From Henricia sp. BOLD:AAB3569 (lineage: Eukaryota > Echinodermata > Asteroidea > Spinulosida > Echinasteridae), in assembly GCA_037783545.1 (NCBI GenBank), contig JBBELK010000304.1:62001-126000 (forward strand): DNA of 64,000 nt, written 5' to 3'. Positions 62,451-64,000 of this stretch are shown piece by piece. A program made the position numbers and the translations under genes. Within the stretch, counting starts at the first letter, position 1, and each line of letters begins with the position of its first letter. The notes under the pieces were generated by a model. The model ran no database searches. It was not told the origin of the DNA and worked only from the letters and a program-made list of their open reading frames with translations.

Positions 62451-64000
62451 CCAAATGCCGGCAAATTTGGAAATCAAGGAATTTTCCAACCAACTTCAAA
62501 TTTTGCATGCTCCAAACTGTATATATTCCGCACTTGTCATGCAAAATTGACAGATTTTCGCTGGGAAATGACGGAGAAATTTCAGAGTTTAGGGAAAACG
62601 GAGCTCGGCTGCGTGGTTATTCCCCTAACCGTGGCTGTTGGGACACCCTGCGCCGCGCTGGTGTACATTTGTACGGCCGTTGACTCAACCCAGATTGTGA
62701 CGGGAATTAGGTCAAAGTGTGTCCCAAATGCCGGCAAATTTGGAAATCAAGGAATTTTCCAACCAACTTCAAATTTTGCATGCTCCAAACTGTATATATT
62801 CCGCACTTGTCATGCAAAATTGACAGATTTTCGCTGGGAAATGACGGAGAAATTTCAGAGTTTAGGGAAAACGGAGCTCGGCTGCGTGGTTATTCCCCTA
62901 ACCGTGGCTGTTGGGACACCCTGCACATGCGCCGCGCTGGTGTACATTTGTACGGCCGTTGACTCACCCCAGATTGTGACGGGAATTAGGTCAAAGTGTG
63001 TCCCAAATGCCGGCAAATTTGGAAATCAAGGAAATTTTCAACCAACTTCAAATTTTGCATGCTCCAAACTGTATATATTCCGCACTTGTCATGCAAAATT
63101 GACAGATTTTGGCTGGGAAATGACGGAGAAATTTCAGAGTTTAGGGAAAACGGAGCTCGGCTGCGTGGTTATTCCCCTAACCGTGGCTGTTGGGACACCC
63201 TGCGCATGCGCCGCGCTGGTGTACATTTGTACGGCCGTTGACTCACCCCAGATTGTGACGGGAATTAGGTCAAAGTGTGTCCCAAATGCCTGCAAATTTG
63301 GAAATCAAGGAATTTTCCAACCAACTTAAAATTTTGCATGCTCCAAACTGTATATATTCCGCACTTGTCATGCAAAATTGACAGATTTTCGCTGGGAAAT
63401 GACGGAGAAATTTCAGAGTTTAGAGAAAACGGAGCTCGGCTGCGTGGTTATTCCCCTAACCGTGGCTGTTGGGACACCCTGCGCCGCGCTGGTGTACATT
63501 TGTACGGCCGTTGACTCACCCGAGATTGTGACGGGAATTAGGTCAAAGTGTGTCCCAAATGCCGGCAAATTTGGAAATCAAGGAATTTTCCAACCAACTT
63601 CAAATTTTGCATGCTCCAAACTGTATATATTCCGCACTTGTCATGCAAAATTGACAGATTTTCGCTGGGAAATGACGGAGAAATTTCAGAGTTTAGGGAA
63701 AACGGAGCTCGGCTGCGTTGTTATTCCCCTAACCGTGGCTGTTGGGACACCCTGCGCCGCGCTGGTGTACATTTGTACGGCCGTTGACTCACCCCAGATT
63801 GTGACGGGAATTAGGTCAAAGTGTGTCCCAAATGCCGGCAAATTTGGAAATCAAGGAATTTTCCAACCAACTTCAAATTTTGCATGCTCCAAACTGTATA
63901 TATTCCGCACTTGTCATGCAACATTGACAGATTTTCGTTGGGAAATGACGGAGAAATTTCAGAGTTTAGGGAAAACGGAGCTCGGCTGCATGGTTATTCC
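56360..64000 (-). repeat. Segmental duplication inside the array, 6,069-bp offset
   Basis: Private variants 'ccctgcacatgcgcc', 'attttggctggg' and 'aatgcctgcaaat' (57221 and 63290) recur exactly 6,069 bp apart. The interval from about 56360 is therefore copied from about 62430 to beyond about 63750. Further on the two copies still agree in 'gcaacattgac' and 'gctgcatggtt'. Confidence 0.83.

Larger units (their letters stand above)
45664..64000 (-). repeat. Right satellite array, distal part (continues past window)
   Basis: Reverse-complement satellite, about 66 monomers, still running at the window edge. All monomers I checked are A-type ('ttcagagttta'). B-type monomers and the 'gtagaaatg' variant common on the left were not seen. 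Arm-specific variants include 'gacgagaaaaaaggtc' replacing 'gacgggaattaggtc', 'aaggaaattttcaacc', 'aatgccgacaaat' and 'tgcgttgttatt'. No gene in this stretch. Confidence 0.97.

Noticed and set aside
1..64000. Telomeric repeat array
   Set aside because: TTAGGG occurs once per monomer and never in tandem.
1..64000. CENP-B box in the monomer
   Set aside because: I looked for the TTCG....A..CGGG pattern on both strands of the consensus and did not see it.

Overview
The window is eukaryotic, non-genic repeat DNA. It is almost entirely one satellite family with a 279-bp monomer and a 273-bp length variant, arranged as two very large arrays in opposite orientation around a 4.2-kb core. The left array (1-38436) runs in one direction. 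The right array (42657-64000, running off the window) is the reverse complement and is interrupted once, at 44385-45663, by a terminal-inverted-repeat DNA element. By length this is about 138 monomers on the left and about 72 on the right. I see no bacterial gene organisation, rRNA, tRNA, CRISPR array or intact protein-coding gene.

The core (38437-42656) is a decayed tyrosine-recombinase (YR) retrotransposon of the DIRS/Ngaro type, read on the minus strand. From upstream to downstream it holds a gag-like or linker fragment cut by the right satellite junction, a reverse transcriptase with RNase H, an SGNH (GDSL-type) hydrolase domain, and a tyrosine recombinase. Every domain is broken by frameshifts or stops. 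A 163-bp MITE-like element sits inside the recombinase region. Ngaro-type elements with an RT/RH, YR and SGNH-hydrolase complement are known from invertebrate, fish and fungal genomes. With the satellite arrays, this suggests a metazoan, perhaps a marine invertebrate; I cannot name the species.

The satellite is layered into higher-order repeats (HORs): a 1,395-bp pentamer at the far left, then larger duplicated blocks of several kb whose private variants recur at fixed offsets (for example 4,984, 5,229 and 6,069 bp). The two arms carry different diagnostic variants, so they have amplified separately since they came to face each other. Each monomer is rich in dyad symmetry and carries an AP-1-like TGAGTCA site, a GCGCATGCGC palindrome resembling the NRF1 site, and a TATATA box inside an 11-bp inverted repeat. 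The 273-bp form differs mainly by losing 6 bp of the NRF1-like palindrome. Both lengths are multiples of three, so long open frames run through the arrays; I read these as a by-product of the repeat, not as genes.

The layout (inverted satellite arms, HORs, dyad-rich monomers, a dead retroelement at the symmetry point) resembles a centromeric, pericentromeric or other heterochromatic block, but function cannot be shown from the sequence alone.
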